Positions 26,503 to 34,880 of a DNA stretch of 36,353 nucleotides are shown here, piece by piece (positions within the stretch are counted from its first letter, which is position 1; the number at the start of each line of letters is the position of its first letter). Source of the DNA: a marine actinobacterium MedAcidi-G2B. GTDB taxonomy: Bacteria > Actinomycetota > Acidimicrobiia > Acidimicrobiales > MedAcidi-G1. The translations under genes and the position numbers were made by a program. The notes beneath the pieces are model-generated. The model searched no databases. It was given only the letters and a program-made list of their open reading frames with translations, and had not been told where the DNA came from. The stretch is taken from positions 1 through 36,353 of the forward strand of contig JUEO01000011.1 of assembly GCA_000817115.1 (NCBI GenBank), written 5' to 3'.

Positions 26503-27128
26503 ATCACGACCAGTATCGTCACGAACATGACAAGAAATTAAAAGCCAAATTTCATTGGTTAACTAAAATACGAAAATTTTGGCAATCAGACATTAACCGT
26601 GCGACTTTGCAGTTAGTGGAAATCAAACCTGGAGAAACAGTTATAGATATTGGCGCAGGTATGGGTCCCGCTACGGTCGCTGCGGCACATCAAGGAGCAA
26701 CAGTAATAGCGGTAGAGCCCTCATCTTTTATGAGAACAATTCTTTCCATCAGGCGACTAGGACAAAAAGCGCGGAACCAAATAGTTGTCGCAGATGGAGT
26801 AGCTGAAACTCTTCCAGTAGAAGATAAAACAATTGATGCGGCATGGACAGTGAACGCAGTTCATCATTGGGTAGACCTTGAGGCCGCTTTTGACGAACTA
26901 GCAAGAGTGTTAGCTCCTGGTGGACGCATCGTGCTACTCGATGAGGATTACACCCACCCTGATCACCCTCTCCACGAAACACATCATGGGCACGAAGACG
27001 AATTAACAAACGTTTACGTAGATGAAATAGCGGAAGCACTAACAGCCAGAGGAGTGCATGCCACTGGTCAGCTCACCACAGCAGCTGGAGTGCCAGTAAA
27101 ACTAATCCGCGGAGTGCGAACTCCGTAG
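26499..27128 (+). CDS. Class I SAM-dependent methyltransferase
   Basis: 209 residues of the UbiE/Methyltransf_11 type. SAM motif I is VIDIGAGMGPATVAAA, with the acidic ribose-binding residue in VIAVEPS. Motif II lies in TIDAAWTVNAVHHWVD, followed by ELARVLAPGGRIVLLDED. A 4-bp overlap with kynureninase makes it the last gene of the operon. Its substrate is unknown. Candidates are an aromatic amine or acid of the kynurenine route, or a simple housekeeping partner. The His-rich stretch HPLHETHHGHED (about residues 153-164) is unusual. Confidence 0.85.
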   Translation: MNHDQYRHEHDKKLKAKFHWLTKIRKFWQSDINRATLQLVEIKPGETVIDIGAGMGPATVAAAHQGATVIAVEPSSFMRTILSIRRLGQKARNQIVVADGVAETLPVEDKTIDAAWTVNAVHHWVDLEAAFDELARVLAPGGRIVLLDEDYTHPDHPLHETHHGHEDELTNVYVDEIAEALTARGVHATGQLTTAAGVPVKLIRGVRTP

Positions 27129-27151
27129 AAAGTTGAATTTAGAACGCATGT

Positions 27152-28357
27152 TCAGGGATTGGGTGGTATTTCTACTTTGGTGAAAATTAAAGTACCGGCT
27201 TTTGAGTTGTGGCTTACGATGATTGGATTGCCGGTGTCACTAATTGCTATTTTTGGTAGAGCTCCTATGTTGCCAGAGAGGCCTAGGCTCCTTTTTGCAC
27301 CAGTTGAGCACTTAGAGTCATTACAGACATATATTTCTAAATTCAGATTTGAGACGTTGTAGTAGGAGACGACTGGATTTCCGTCATTATCGATTGCAAG
27401 TGAAGAGTAGTTGCCTACATCGCCGAGAGATTCAAGAACCTTGTTGGTGCCAGTCAGACATGCCGCATCTGCACAGACGTATAGTTCTAAATCATGTTCT
27501 GTGTAGTCGTAATGGGCGATGATTGGGTTACCGCCATCACCGATCACTACCGATGGCCATTTGCCAGTGTCTGCAGTAGTTTCCAGTACCGTATTTGTAC
27601 CGGTTGAACATACTGCGTTGTCACAGACGTATAGTTCTAAATCACCGTATGAGTCGTCGTGATGGGCTATTACTGGGTTGCCGTTATCACCAATTGCAAC
27701 TGACGAAAAATAACCTACGTCTCCGATAGTTTCAAGGGTCATATTTGTGCCGGCTGAGCACTTAGAGTCATCACAGACATAGAGTTCTAAATCCTGGTGT
27801 AAGGCGTCATAGTGGGAAATAACTGGGTTACCACCATGGCCGATCGCTAGTGAAGGAAATTTGCCTACGAAGTCACCGGTTTCAAGGGTTACGTTTGTGC
27901 CGGCTGAGCATTTAGAGTCATCACAAATGTACAGATCTAAATGAAAGTCCCAGGGTCTACCTTCGACAACTTGGTCGTGGTGAGCTATTACTGGGTTACC
28001 GTCATCACCGATTGCAACCGATGAGAACGAACTCGCACCGTCGATGACTTCAAGAACTCGATTTGTACCGGTAGAACACTGAGAATCGTCACATATGTAT
28101 AACTTCAGGCTCTGGTTGGTGGCATCATAGTGAGAGATAACTGGATTGCCATCATCACCAATCGCAATTGATGGCCATTTACCTCCAGCATCTGTGATTT
28201 CGAGACTTGTGTGGTGTGTAGCTGACACAGAAAAAGTTGAAATGACAGTGGTAGTTGGGGCGGTGATGGTTGTTGTAAGGGTGATTGAGGTACGGGTATT
28301 TCCGCAGGCACCGGTAAGAATGGTTACACACACCAGCGTTTCAATCAGTTTCCTCAT
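27152..28357 (-). CDS. Lipoprotein with seven Cys-paired repeats, probable seven-bladed beta-propeller
   Basis: 401 residues. The signal peptide ends LTGAC with C18 lipidated, then a Thr-rich linker (about 22-41). From about residue 51 to the end there are seven units of about 48-56 residues. Each consists of (W/Y/F)-x-S-(V/L/I)-AIGDDGNPVI-(S/A)-HYD, a short loop, LELYVCDDSKCS-x-GTN, then LE. Units 1-6 carry a C-x4-C pair that could form one disulfide per blade; the last lacks it. Seven units of this length fit a closed beta-propeller anchored outside the cell, with a role in binding or sensing (inference). I do not know the family by name. It ends 23 bp from the convergent methyltransferase. 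Confidence 0.85.
   Translation of the reverse strand: MRKLIETLVCVTILTGACGNTRTSITLTTTITAPTTTVISTFSVSATHHTSLEITDAGGKWPSIAIGDDGNPVISHYDATNQSLKLYICDDSQCSTGTNRVLEVIDGASSFSSVAIGDDGNPVIAHHDQVVEGRPWDFHLDLYICDDSKCSAGTNVTLETGDFVGKFPSLAIGHGGNPVISHYDALHQDLELYVCDDSKCSAGTNMTLETIGDVGYFSSVAIGDNGNPVIAHHDDSYGDLELYVCDNAVCSTGTNTVLETTADTGKWPSVVIGDGGNPIIAHYDYTEHDLELYVCADAACLTGTNKVLESLGDVGNYSSLAIDNDGNPVVSYYNVSNLNLEIYVCNDSKCSTGAKRSLGLSGNIGALPKIAISDTGNPIIVSHNSKAGTLIFTKVEIPPNP
27167..28207 (-). repeat. Seven tandem approximately 150-bp coding repeats (propeller blades)
   Basis: The repeats are visible even in the DNA. The plus-strand text for the NPVI core (GGGTTACC or GGATT(G/T)CC variants) and for the CDDSKC segment (as in CTTAGAGTCATCACAGAC) recurs about every 147-168 bp. 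High DNA similarity between units 2, 3 and 4 (for example the GTGCCGGCTGAGCA segment) suggests fairly recent amplification or gene conversion of blades. Confidence 0.82.
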
Positions 28358-28397
28358 AAGGGCAAATTAGGCGTAAGTTATTTGAAAGATGGTTAGA

Positions 28398-29810
28398 TCA
28401 GGTGACTGGGTTAATAGGGGTGAAAATTCCTAGTTGACTTTCGATATCTTCCGCAGCGCTAAGTGCTAAGTCGTCCCGCCATCTATCTGATACACATTGC
28501 ACACTTTGAGGTAAACCATCAGCGACTCCCACTGGCACAGAAGCGGCAGGAAGATTTAAAATGTTCGGCGGTAAAATACACGCAAGCAAATCCCTCATCC
28601 AATCAGTTTCCGGATCCGCTATATCCGCATCATGTATAAAGGGTTTGCTGGTCCATGTCGGCATAATCAGTACTGGATAGTCAGCAAAGAAGTGGCTCCA
28701 CAGGCGACTTAAACGCACATACTCGGTATGGACAACTGTGGACGACATTTGATCAGACGGATATTCGTTGGCCAGATTCATGAGACTATTTATCAATTCT
28801 TCGCTCATGACAAGTTTCACTACTTCTAGAGACTCTTCAAGCACTGTGCCAATGAGATCATTTGACATTAGGTGAGCCCAAACTATTCCACATTGCTCTA
28901 TCTCAGGTGGGACAGCTTCAACGACTTCCCATCCGGCTGCTTCTAAAGCCGCAACGGCTTTATCTACACCATCAAGCACCCATGGATCACAGTCAACTCC
29001 AGGGACCTCTCTTAAAACTGCCGCCCTTTTTGCTGCTTCTGGGCCTTCTAACGCAACGGTAACTGAACGTGGGTCACGCGCATCACGACCATTAAGTACC
29101 GCCATCCCAGTCCAAAGATCAGAAACGGAACGAGCCATGGGCCCATCTGTGCACATCATCCAAGCTGGTAAACCAATGTTTTGGTCTTCAGCAAAGGAAC
29201 TAAACCAAGGAACACGACCATGCGTAGGTTTCAAAGAGGCAATTCCACAACAGAAGGCCGGGTTCCTTACTGAGCCACCAATATCGTTCCCTAGTCCAAA
29301 AGGAGACATTCCAGATCCAATAGCTGAACCTTCACCGCCGCTAGAACCTCCAGCGGTTAAATCTGGATGCCAAGGGTTACGAGTTAAGCCATGCAAAGGG
29401 TTATTAGTACTTACACGCAGCCCTAATTCAGGAAGATTGGTTCGAGCTAAAGCAATCCCTCCAGCATTACGCATACGTTCCACTATCGGGGCATCAACAG
29501 CAGAAATACGATTAGCGAAGATTGGTAAACCCTGAGTGGTAGGAGTGTTAGCAGTATCAATATTTTCTTTAATAGTGAAAGGCACTCCATGGAAGGGGCC
29601 AAGTTCGTCACCGGCCATAACTGCTGCATCAGCATCAGCAGCTTCGGCTCGAGCCTCATCTTCTAAGACTCTTGTCACTGCATTAAGATGCCCGTTAACT
29701 TCGCCGATACGATTTAAGTGAACATCTACAACTTCGCTGCTAGAAATTTCTTTTGAAGCAATTAGGTTTGCAAGTTCTGTCGCCGTACGCTGCCATAGTT
29801 CTTTAGTCAT
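28398..29810 (-). CDS. Amidase signature family enzyme
   Basis: I start at the ATG at 29810 (470 residues, MTKELWQRTATELAN). The frame extends to 29936, but that part would overlap the divergent hydrolase and has no family-like residues. The Ser-Ser-Lys triad is complete: K81 in FTIKENID, cis-Ser S156 in TAGGSSGGEGS, and nucleophile S180 in GNDIGGSVRNPA. The enzyme hydrolyses an amide bond; members range from fatty-acid amide to acetamide/indoleacetamide hydrolases, and the substrate cannot be read. It is not GatA by context, as no gatB or gatC lies beside it. The 46-bp divergent gap holds its promoter; the ribosome site is poor. Confidence 0.86.
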   Translation of the reverse strand: MTKELWQRTATELANLIASKEISSSEVVDVHLNRIGEVNGHLNAVTRVLEDEARAEAADADAAVMAGDELGPFHGVPFTIKENIDTANTPTTQGLPIFANRISAVDAPIVERMRNAGGIALARTNLPELGLRVSTNNPLHGLTRNPWHPDLTAGGSSGGEGSAIGSGMSPFGLGNDIGGSVRNPAFCCGIASLKPTHGRVPWFSSFAEDQNIGLPAWMMCTDGPMARSVSDLWTGMAVLNGRDARDPRSVTVALEGPEAAKRAAVLREVPGVDCDPWVLDGVDKAVAALEAAGWEVVEAVPPEIEQCGIVWAHLMSNDLIGTVLEESLEVVKLVMSEELINSLMNLANEYPSDQMSSTVVHTEYVRLSRLWSHFFADYPVLIMPTWTSKPFIHDADIADPETDWMRDLLACILPPNILNLPAASVPVGVADGLPQSVQCVSDRWRDDLALSAAEDIESQLGIFTPINPVT

Positions 29811-29832
29811 TAAAAAAATATAGTAAAAATAC

Positions 29833-29844
29833 AGCGGTAACGCT
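29833..29844. promoter_or_regulatory. Small inverted repeat in the divergent amidase/hydrolase gap
   Basis: AGCG-GTAA-CGCT is a perfect 4-bp-armed inverted repeat in a 46-bp AT-rich gap that must serve both divergent genes. It might be an operator, but the arms are short enough for chance. Confidence 0.2.
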
Positions 29845-29856
29845 AAAGGGGGCGAA

Positions 29857-30735
29857 ATGCCACAAGCAGAAGCCAACGGATTAACAATCGAATACGATAC
29901 TTTCGGAGACGAAAATTCCCCTCCTGTTCTCTTCATTATGGGTTTCGGCGCTCAAATGACTGCATGGCCAGAAGAGTTTCTCCAACAATTTGCCGACCAA
30001 GGCCATCATGTAATTCGATTCGACAACCGAGACATAGGGTTATCCACCCATCTCGATCACCTTGAACCTCCTGGCATGGCTGAACTTTTCCTGGCCGCTT
30101 TTCAAGGAGGAGAGATTCAAATACCTTATTCTTTAAGCGATATGGCAGATGACGCCGTTGGACTCCTTGATGCCCTCGGACACGAAACAGCACACATTGT
30201 TGGCGGGTCAATGGGAGGGATGATTGCCCAACGTCTTGTCATTAATCACCCTCACAGGGTCCGGTCATTAACTTCACTCTTTTCCATGCCGCGCCTCATC
30301 CTTGGAACCAATGAATCAATCCAAGCTCTACTTGCTGAAGACCCAGGAACTTATGAAAAACGTATCGAAGTAGCTGTAGAGACAGCCCGGTCTTTTTCTG
30401 GTGGCGGGTTTCCCTTTGACGAAGAAGAAACTAGGCAACACATGATTGAAGCAATGGAGCGTTCATGGCACCCAGAAGGGCAAGCACGTCATGGTGCAGC
30501 CATTATTACTGATGGTGATCGAACCGAAGAACTTCGAAAAGTTCAAACCCCTACTCTTGTTATTCATGGAACGACAGACCCATTAGTAGTTCCAGAGGGA
30601 GGGCAAGAAACCTATGATGCAATACCTGACGCCAAAATGCTTTGGATTGAAGGTATGGGCCATGAACTACCTGAAGGAGCTTGGCCAGAAATGCTTCAAG
30701 CAATAACTGACCTTGTCTCGTCTGTCGAAAAATAG
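29857..30735 (+). CDS. Alpha/beta-fold hydrolase
   Basis: 292 residues. The nucleophile elbow is GGSMGGM with S118. The acid is probably the Asp in HGTTDPLVVPEGG and the base the His in GMGHELPEGAW. DNRDIGLSTHLD and the oxyanion region FIMGFGAQMTAWP match a widespread actinobacterial hydrolase/esterase subgroup. It is probably a cytoplasmic carboxylesterase or lactone hydrolase. A good AAGGGGG ribosome site precedes the ATG. It ends 7 bp from the convergent aldehyde dehydrogenase. Confidence 0.86.
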   Translation: MPQAEANGLTIEYDTFGDENSPPVLFIMGFGAQMTAWPEEFLQQFADQGHHVIRFDNRDIGLSTHLDHLEPPGMAELFLAAFQGGEIQIPYSLSDMADDAVGLLDALGHETAHIVGGSMGGMIAQRLVINHPHRVRSLTSLFSMPRLILGTNESIQALLAEDPGTYEKRIEVAVETARSFSGGGFPFDEEETRQHMIEAMERSWHPEGQARHGAAIITDGDRTEELRKVQTPTLVIHGTTDPLVVPEGGQETYDAIPDAKMLWIEGMGHELPEGAWPEMLQAITDLVSSVEK

Positions 30736-30742
30736 AAACAGC

Positions 30743-32167
30743 CTAGGGCTGCATAATAATTAGTCGTTCCTCAGTCATTTCCTTCACCGCGTAAGCAGGC
30801 CCTTCGCGAGTATTTCCTGAATCACGTATACCGCCGTAAGGCATATGGTCAGCTCGCCACGACGGCACTTCATTAATCGTGACCCCGCCAAAATCAAGAA
30901 CATCAGCAGCCCGCAGAGCCTTGCTCAAATCATTGGTAAACACTCCCGCCTGTAAACCATAAACAGTGTCGTTAGAGCGACTTAACGCTTCTTCAAAATC
31001 TGTGTACGTAGCTACACCAACCACTGGACCAAAAACTTCCATACAAGAAACTTTCATCTCTGGCGTTATGCCAGTAAGAACAGTGGGAGAGAGAATTCCG
31101 TTTTCGCCTACTTCTCCACCACAAGCAATTTCAGCACCTTCTTTAACAGCTTCAGATATCCAAGTGGCAACTCGCTCAGTTGAATCACCATCAATCAAAG
31201 CAGTAACTTCAGTTCCGTCATCAGAAGGGTCACCGACAATCACACTCTTCGCAGTATCAACAAGTTCAGCAGTGAACTCTTCAACAATGTCCGCATGAAC
31301 ATAAATTCGTTGAGTAGAAATACAGGTTTGCCCCGAATAACCAAAGATCGCTCCTCGGAGTTTCGCCACTACATCAGCAACATCAACATCTGATTCAATT
31401 ACCACTGGAGAGTTATTTCCCAACTCAAGAGATACTCGTTTCCTTGGGGCATCAGAGCGAATACCCCAGCCCACCTCTGGAGAACCCGTAAAAGTAATCA
31501 TCGCGACATCTTTATGTTCAACAAGATGACTTGCAGTAGAACCACCACAAGTAATGACATTCAACCATCCGGCAGGTAGGCCACATTCTTCAATCAAAAC
31601 TTCCCCTAAAAGAATCGCAGTAAGAGGGGTAGAAGATGCAGGTTTGAGAACAATAGGGCATCCGGCAGCAATCGCAGGAGCGACCTTATGGCAAACCAGA
31701 TTCAACGGGAAATTAAAAGGAGAGATAGCGCCCACCACTCCAATAGGAACTCTTTTAACCCAACCGGTTTTACCCACTCCAGCTGAACTGGCATCCATAG
31801 TGATTAACTCACTATTCATCGTACGCGCTACCGCCGCGGAGAATCTGGCAGTATCGATAGCTCGACTTACTTCACCTCGAGCTAAAAGAATCGGTTTAGC
31901 TGCCTCCGCGGAAAGTAACTGAGCAAACTCTTCAGAACGAGCCGTGAGCCTCTCCGCAAGTCGATCCAGAATCGCGGCACGTTCATGTGTAGGAATCAAC
32001 CCACCCTCAAGAGTTGATTTCGCTACTTCTACGGCTTGATCAATATGGGCAGAAGAGGCTTCTGGAACTGTTCCCAGAACCCGTCCATCAAAAGGTGAAC
32101 AAACTTCAATAGCGTTTTCGGTATCAAGACGTTCGCCGCCCACAATCATTAAATGATGAGAAGACAT
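30743..32167 (-). CDS. NAD(P)-dependent aldehyde dehydrogenase
   Basis: 474 residues, standard ALDH length. Seen are SPFNFPLNLVCHKVAPAIAAG (coenzyme region), ITFTGSPEVGWGI, catalytic E248 in LELGNNSP, and catalytic C282 in GYSGQTCIST. The C-terminus GVTINEVPSWRADHMPYGG is typical of the lactaldehyde/phosphonoacetaldehyde/glyceraldehyde-3-phosphate-like ALDH branch. It oxidises an aldehyde to the acid. It might finish the polyamine aldehydes made by the aminotransferases, or 2-aminomuconate semialdehyde. The sequence does not look like the usual aminomuconate semialdehyde dehydrogenase branch, so the second is less likely. AAGGAG lies 5 bp before the ATG. Confidence 0.88.
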   Translation of the reverse strand: MSSHHLMIVGGERLDTENAIEVCSPFDGRVLGTVPEASSAHIDQAVEVAKSTLEGGLIPTHERAAILDRLAERLTARSEEFAQLLSAEAAKPILLARGEVSRAIDTARFSAAVARTMNSELITMDASSAGVGKTGWVKRVPIGVVGAISPFNFPLNLVCHKVAPAIAAGCPIVLKPASSTPLTAILLGEVLIEECGLPAGWLNVITCGGSTASHLVEHKDVAMITFTGSPEVGWGIRSDAPRKRVSLELGNNSPVVIESDVDVADVVAKLRGAIFGYSGQTCISTQRIYVHADIVEEFTAELVDTAKSVIVGDPSDDGTEVTALIDGDSTERVATWISEAVKEGAEIACGGEVGENGILSPTVLTGITPEMKVSCMEVFGPVVGVATYTDFEEALSRSNDTVYGLQAGVFTNDLSKALRAADVLDFGGVTINEVPSWRADHMPYGGIRDSGNTREGPAYAVKEMTEERLIIMQP

Positions 32168-32286
32168 AGAAACTCCTTATCTGCCTCTCTGCTTATAACT
32201 CCATTAGAAACTTACCGCCAGAAAGCGATATAAGACCTCTCGGAGCCAGTAATTAACTCCAATCAAACATTAGATAATGTCTTCAT

Positions 32287-33630
32287 ATGGTGATCCCAGT
32301 TCCAGACTCAGCATTTTTTCCCTCCAGAGAAGGAAATGTCATCACTCCACTCATTGATGGCGGTATAGCGTTTGATCAGATTGCTTCAACAATTGAATCA
32401 GCCACTTCTTCTCTCTGGGTCTGTGTCGCATTCCTAGAAACAGAAGCAACTTTTCCCAATGGAAGAGGAACCTTCTTTGATCTACTAGATGACGCTGCAT
32501 CTCGCGGACTTGATGTAAGGGCACTCATTTGGCAACCGGAGGGACCTTCTGCTGAAGCTGACGATACTCTATGCGCCAACGCCAATACCGCAGAGATATT
32601 GGCTAGGAGAAATACACAGTGGCAAGCGCGCTGGGATGCCGTCGGAATCAATTGCCAACATCAAAAAGTTTGGTTTATAGATGCGGGTACACCAAATGAA
32701 ACCGCTTTTGTTGGAGGAATCAACATCACCCAAGGCTCAATGGCAAACCCAACCCATGAAGAACCAAACTTTGGAGAACGCAACGAAAGATACTCAAACA
32801 TCCACGACGTTCACTGCCAAATACAAGGACCAATCACCAGCGACGTCCACCAAAATTTCGTCATGCGCTGGAACAACGCATCAGAACAAAATAAAGAACA
32901 TGGAAGCTGGCCAAAGAACAAAACTAAAGACCTACCAAAAGCAGACAAGATTGCTTCAAATGCCGGCAACATAAAAGCTCAGATAACTCGAAGCATTCTT
33001 CCCGGCCTTTATCCTGAAATGCCCGACGGGGAAAACAGTGTTCGACAACAGTATCTAGAAGCCATAGCAGCAGCGGAAAATTACGTTTACTTTGAGAACC
33101 AAATTTTCTTAAGCAGAGCTTGTTTAGAAGTCATACACGGAGTACTCGAAAAAGGAATACCCGTGCTTGCCTTAGTCCCAGCAGACCCTATGCCCGAATT
33201 ATCAGCAGCTAGATCACACCCGGGTATCGCTGCTGGATACGAAGCATTAGAAAAATGTGGAGAATACCCAAACTTCTGCCTAGCGGCCCCCGCAGCGCTA
33301 CGGCCGTGGGGTTATGAAGAAATATATGTCCATTCAAAAGCAGCGATTATTGATGACACATGGGCAACGATTGGTTCAACAAACCTTGTTTTCTCCTCAT
33401 TTCAAGGAGACACAGAAATGAATGTTTCCTTCTGGGACAACCTCACCACACGTACATTTCGTACTCAACTCTTTGATGAGCACGGAGGATTCTCCTCTGG
33501 TCAATATGACGGACGGGAAGCACTTGAAGAGTTAATCAAAATAGCTCACCAAAACAGAAGTAAACGGGAAGAAAATCAGCCTTTACAAGGATTTATTTAT
33601 GCCATTGATCCAAAGAATTGGGCTAAATAA
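32287..33630 (+). CDS. Phospholipase D-like (HKD) phosphodiesterase
   Basis: 447 residues with two HKD motifs: HQKVWFID from H125, with the following GGIN, and HSKAAIID from H349, followed by TWATIGSTNL. This bi-lobed layout is that of phospholipase D, cardiolipin synthase-like and phosphatidyltransferase proteins, which use the two histidines through a phosphohistidine intermediate. No signal peptide or membrane segment is evident, so it is not a classical membrane-anchored cardiolipin synthase. Substrate may be a phospholipid or nucleic acid. The gap of 44 bp to rmuC on the same strand allows cotranscription. The ribosome site is weak. Confidence 0.86.
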   Translation: MVIPVPDSAFFPSREGNVITPLIDGGIAFDQIASTIESATSSLWVCVAFLETEATFPNGRGTFFDLLDDAASRGLDVRALIWQPEGPSAEADDTLCANANTAEILARRNTQWQARWDAVGINCQHQKVWFIDAGTPNETAFVGGINITQGSMANPTHEEPNFGERNERYSNIHDVHCQIQGPITSDVHQNFVMRWNNASEQNKEHGSWPKNKTKDLPKADKIASNAGNIKAQITRSILPGLYPEMPDGENSVRQQYLEAIAAAENYVYFENQIFLSRACLEVIHGVLEKGIPVLALVPADPMPELSAARSHPGIAAGYEALEKCGEYPNFCLAAPAALRPWGYEEIYVHSKAAIIDDTWATIGSTNLVFSSFQGDTEMNVSFWDNLTTRTFRTQLFDEHGGFSSGQYDGREALEELIKIAHQNRSKREENQPLQGFIYAIDPKNWAK

Positions 33631-33674
33631 ATGAACACAGAATGAATGTCACACCCATGGTTTAAGGTACAGGT

Positions 33675-34835
33675 ATGGAAATAGTTGCAATCATCTCGTT
33701 AGTAGTCGCCGCAATAGCTGTCATCTGGGCAGTTCGACAACCAGCAAAAACACAAAATGCTGCCTCAAGCCCACCGGATAATGCAGCGTTGGCTCAACAC
33801 ATCGCCGCAGAAGTAAAAACTCAAGTATCCGAAGCTGCCACCACCGCTTTAAACGCAAACAACGAGACATTCCTGGCATTAGCAGATGAAAAAATGAAAA
33901 ACCTGCAAGCCCCTCTTGACACTCAAATGAAGAAACTCGGAAGTGAAATAGAAAAACTTGAAGCCTCAAATAAAACCCGCAAGGGGGCAGTAGATCAACT
34001 AATGACCAGTCTCGGCACCCAAATATCAGAATTGCATACAACAACCAACACACTCAGCACAGCACTTCGTTCCCCAACGTACCGGGGATCCTGGGGAGAG
34101 CAACAACTCCGAAATGTCATCGAAATGGCGGGAATGGTCCAATACTGCGACTTTGAAGAACAGGCACACGGAGAAAATCGTGAAGGCAACATAGTGCGTC
34201 CTGATGTTCGAGTCCGACTACCAAATGGTGCTCATTTAGCTATCGATGCGAAGACACCGTATGAACATTACGCCCTAGCTCAAGAAGCTACGGACCAAGA
34301 AACAGTAGATTTCGAACTTAAAAAACATGCTGCCGATTTAAAAAGTCACGTAGACGCTTTGGCGTCAAAAAAATATTGGGAACACAACGATGGGCCTGCT
34401 CCAGAGTATGTGATCCTATTTGTTCCAGGTGAATCATTCCTTGCTGATGCAGCTCGAGCTAGACCTCAGCTGCTAGAAGAAGCAATGAAAAAAAGAGTTC
34501 TCTTAGCTTCACCAGTTAACCTTCTCGCATTACTTTGGGCGGTGCACCAAGGTTGGCAAGAAGCGAAAGTTTCCGAGAGTGCTAGAGATGTTGCAGAACT
34601 CGGAAAAGAACTTTATGTAAGAGCTGGTGTTTTGATTGACCACTTTGCAACAACTGGAGCCAGACTTAAATCTGTTGTTGATGCTTTCAATAAACTCGTC
34701 GGATCATTTGATAGCCGCTTTATGCCACAACTCAGGAAATTCAATGATCTCGGAGTAGGGGACAAAGAACTTGATAACCCATCTGGCATTGAAGCAACGC
34801 CACAACTACCTCAGGGTGAAGAGTTGGAAGACTAA
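33675..34835 (+). CDS. rmuC: RmuC-family DNA recombination protein
   Basis: 386 residues. A membrane segment at about 4-20 is followed by a long coiled-coil-like region (about 40-130), then the RmuC nuclease-like domain: YRGSWGEQQLRNVIE, RPDVRVRLPNGAHLAIDAKTP with the restriction-endonuclease-fold acidic residues, and ASPVNLLALLWAVHQGWQ. RmuC limits recombination of short inverted repeats in E. coli; its biochemistry is not settled. The length and layout are normal for the family. Confidence 0.92.
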   Translation: MEIVAIISLVVAAIAVIWAVRQPAKTQNAASSPPDNAALAQHIAAEVKTQVSEAATTALNANNETFLALADEKMKNLQAPLDTQMKKLGSEIEKLEASNKTRKGAVDQLMTSLGTQISELHTTTNTLSTALRSPTYRGSWGEQQLRNVIEMAGMVQYCDFEEQAHGENREGNIVRPDVRVRLPNGAHLAIDAKTPYEHYALAQEATDQETVDFELKKHAADLKSHVDALASKKYWEHNDGPAPEYVILFVPGESFLADAARARPQLLEEAMKKRVLLASPVNLLALLWAVHQGWQEAKVSESARDVAELGKELYVRAGVLIDHFATTGARLKSVVDAFNKLVGSFDSRFMPQLRKFNDLGVGDKELDNPSGIEATPQLPQGEELED

Positions 34836-34880
34836 TTGCGTTTTAACCTCATCAACTTAAGGTGATGACATACTTAGAAA

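Noticed and set aside
27167-28207. Regular approximately 150-bp repeats considered as a CRISPR-like or satellite array
   Set aside because: The units are fully coding, vary mostly at third positions and make a consistent protein repeat.
28398-29810. Amidase as kynurenine formamidase for the nearby kynurenine operon
   Set aside because: Its Ser-Ser-Lys amidase-signature fold differs from known kynurenine formamidases, and it is on the other strand in another unit.
29811-29936. Longer amidase start at 29936
   Set aside because: It overlaps the start of the divergent hydrolase gene and adds 42 residues not typical of amidases.
30743-32167. Aldehyde dehydrogenase as the 2-aminomuconate semialdehyde dehydrogenase
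   Set aside because: Its C-terminus matches the lactaldehyde/phosphonoacetaldehyde branch; only neighbourhood supports the assignment.
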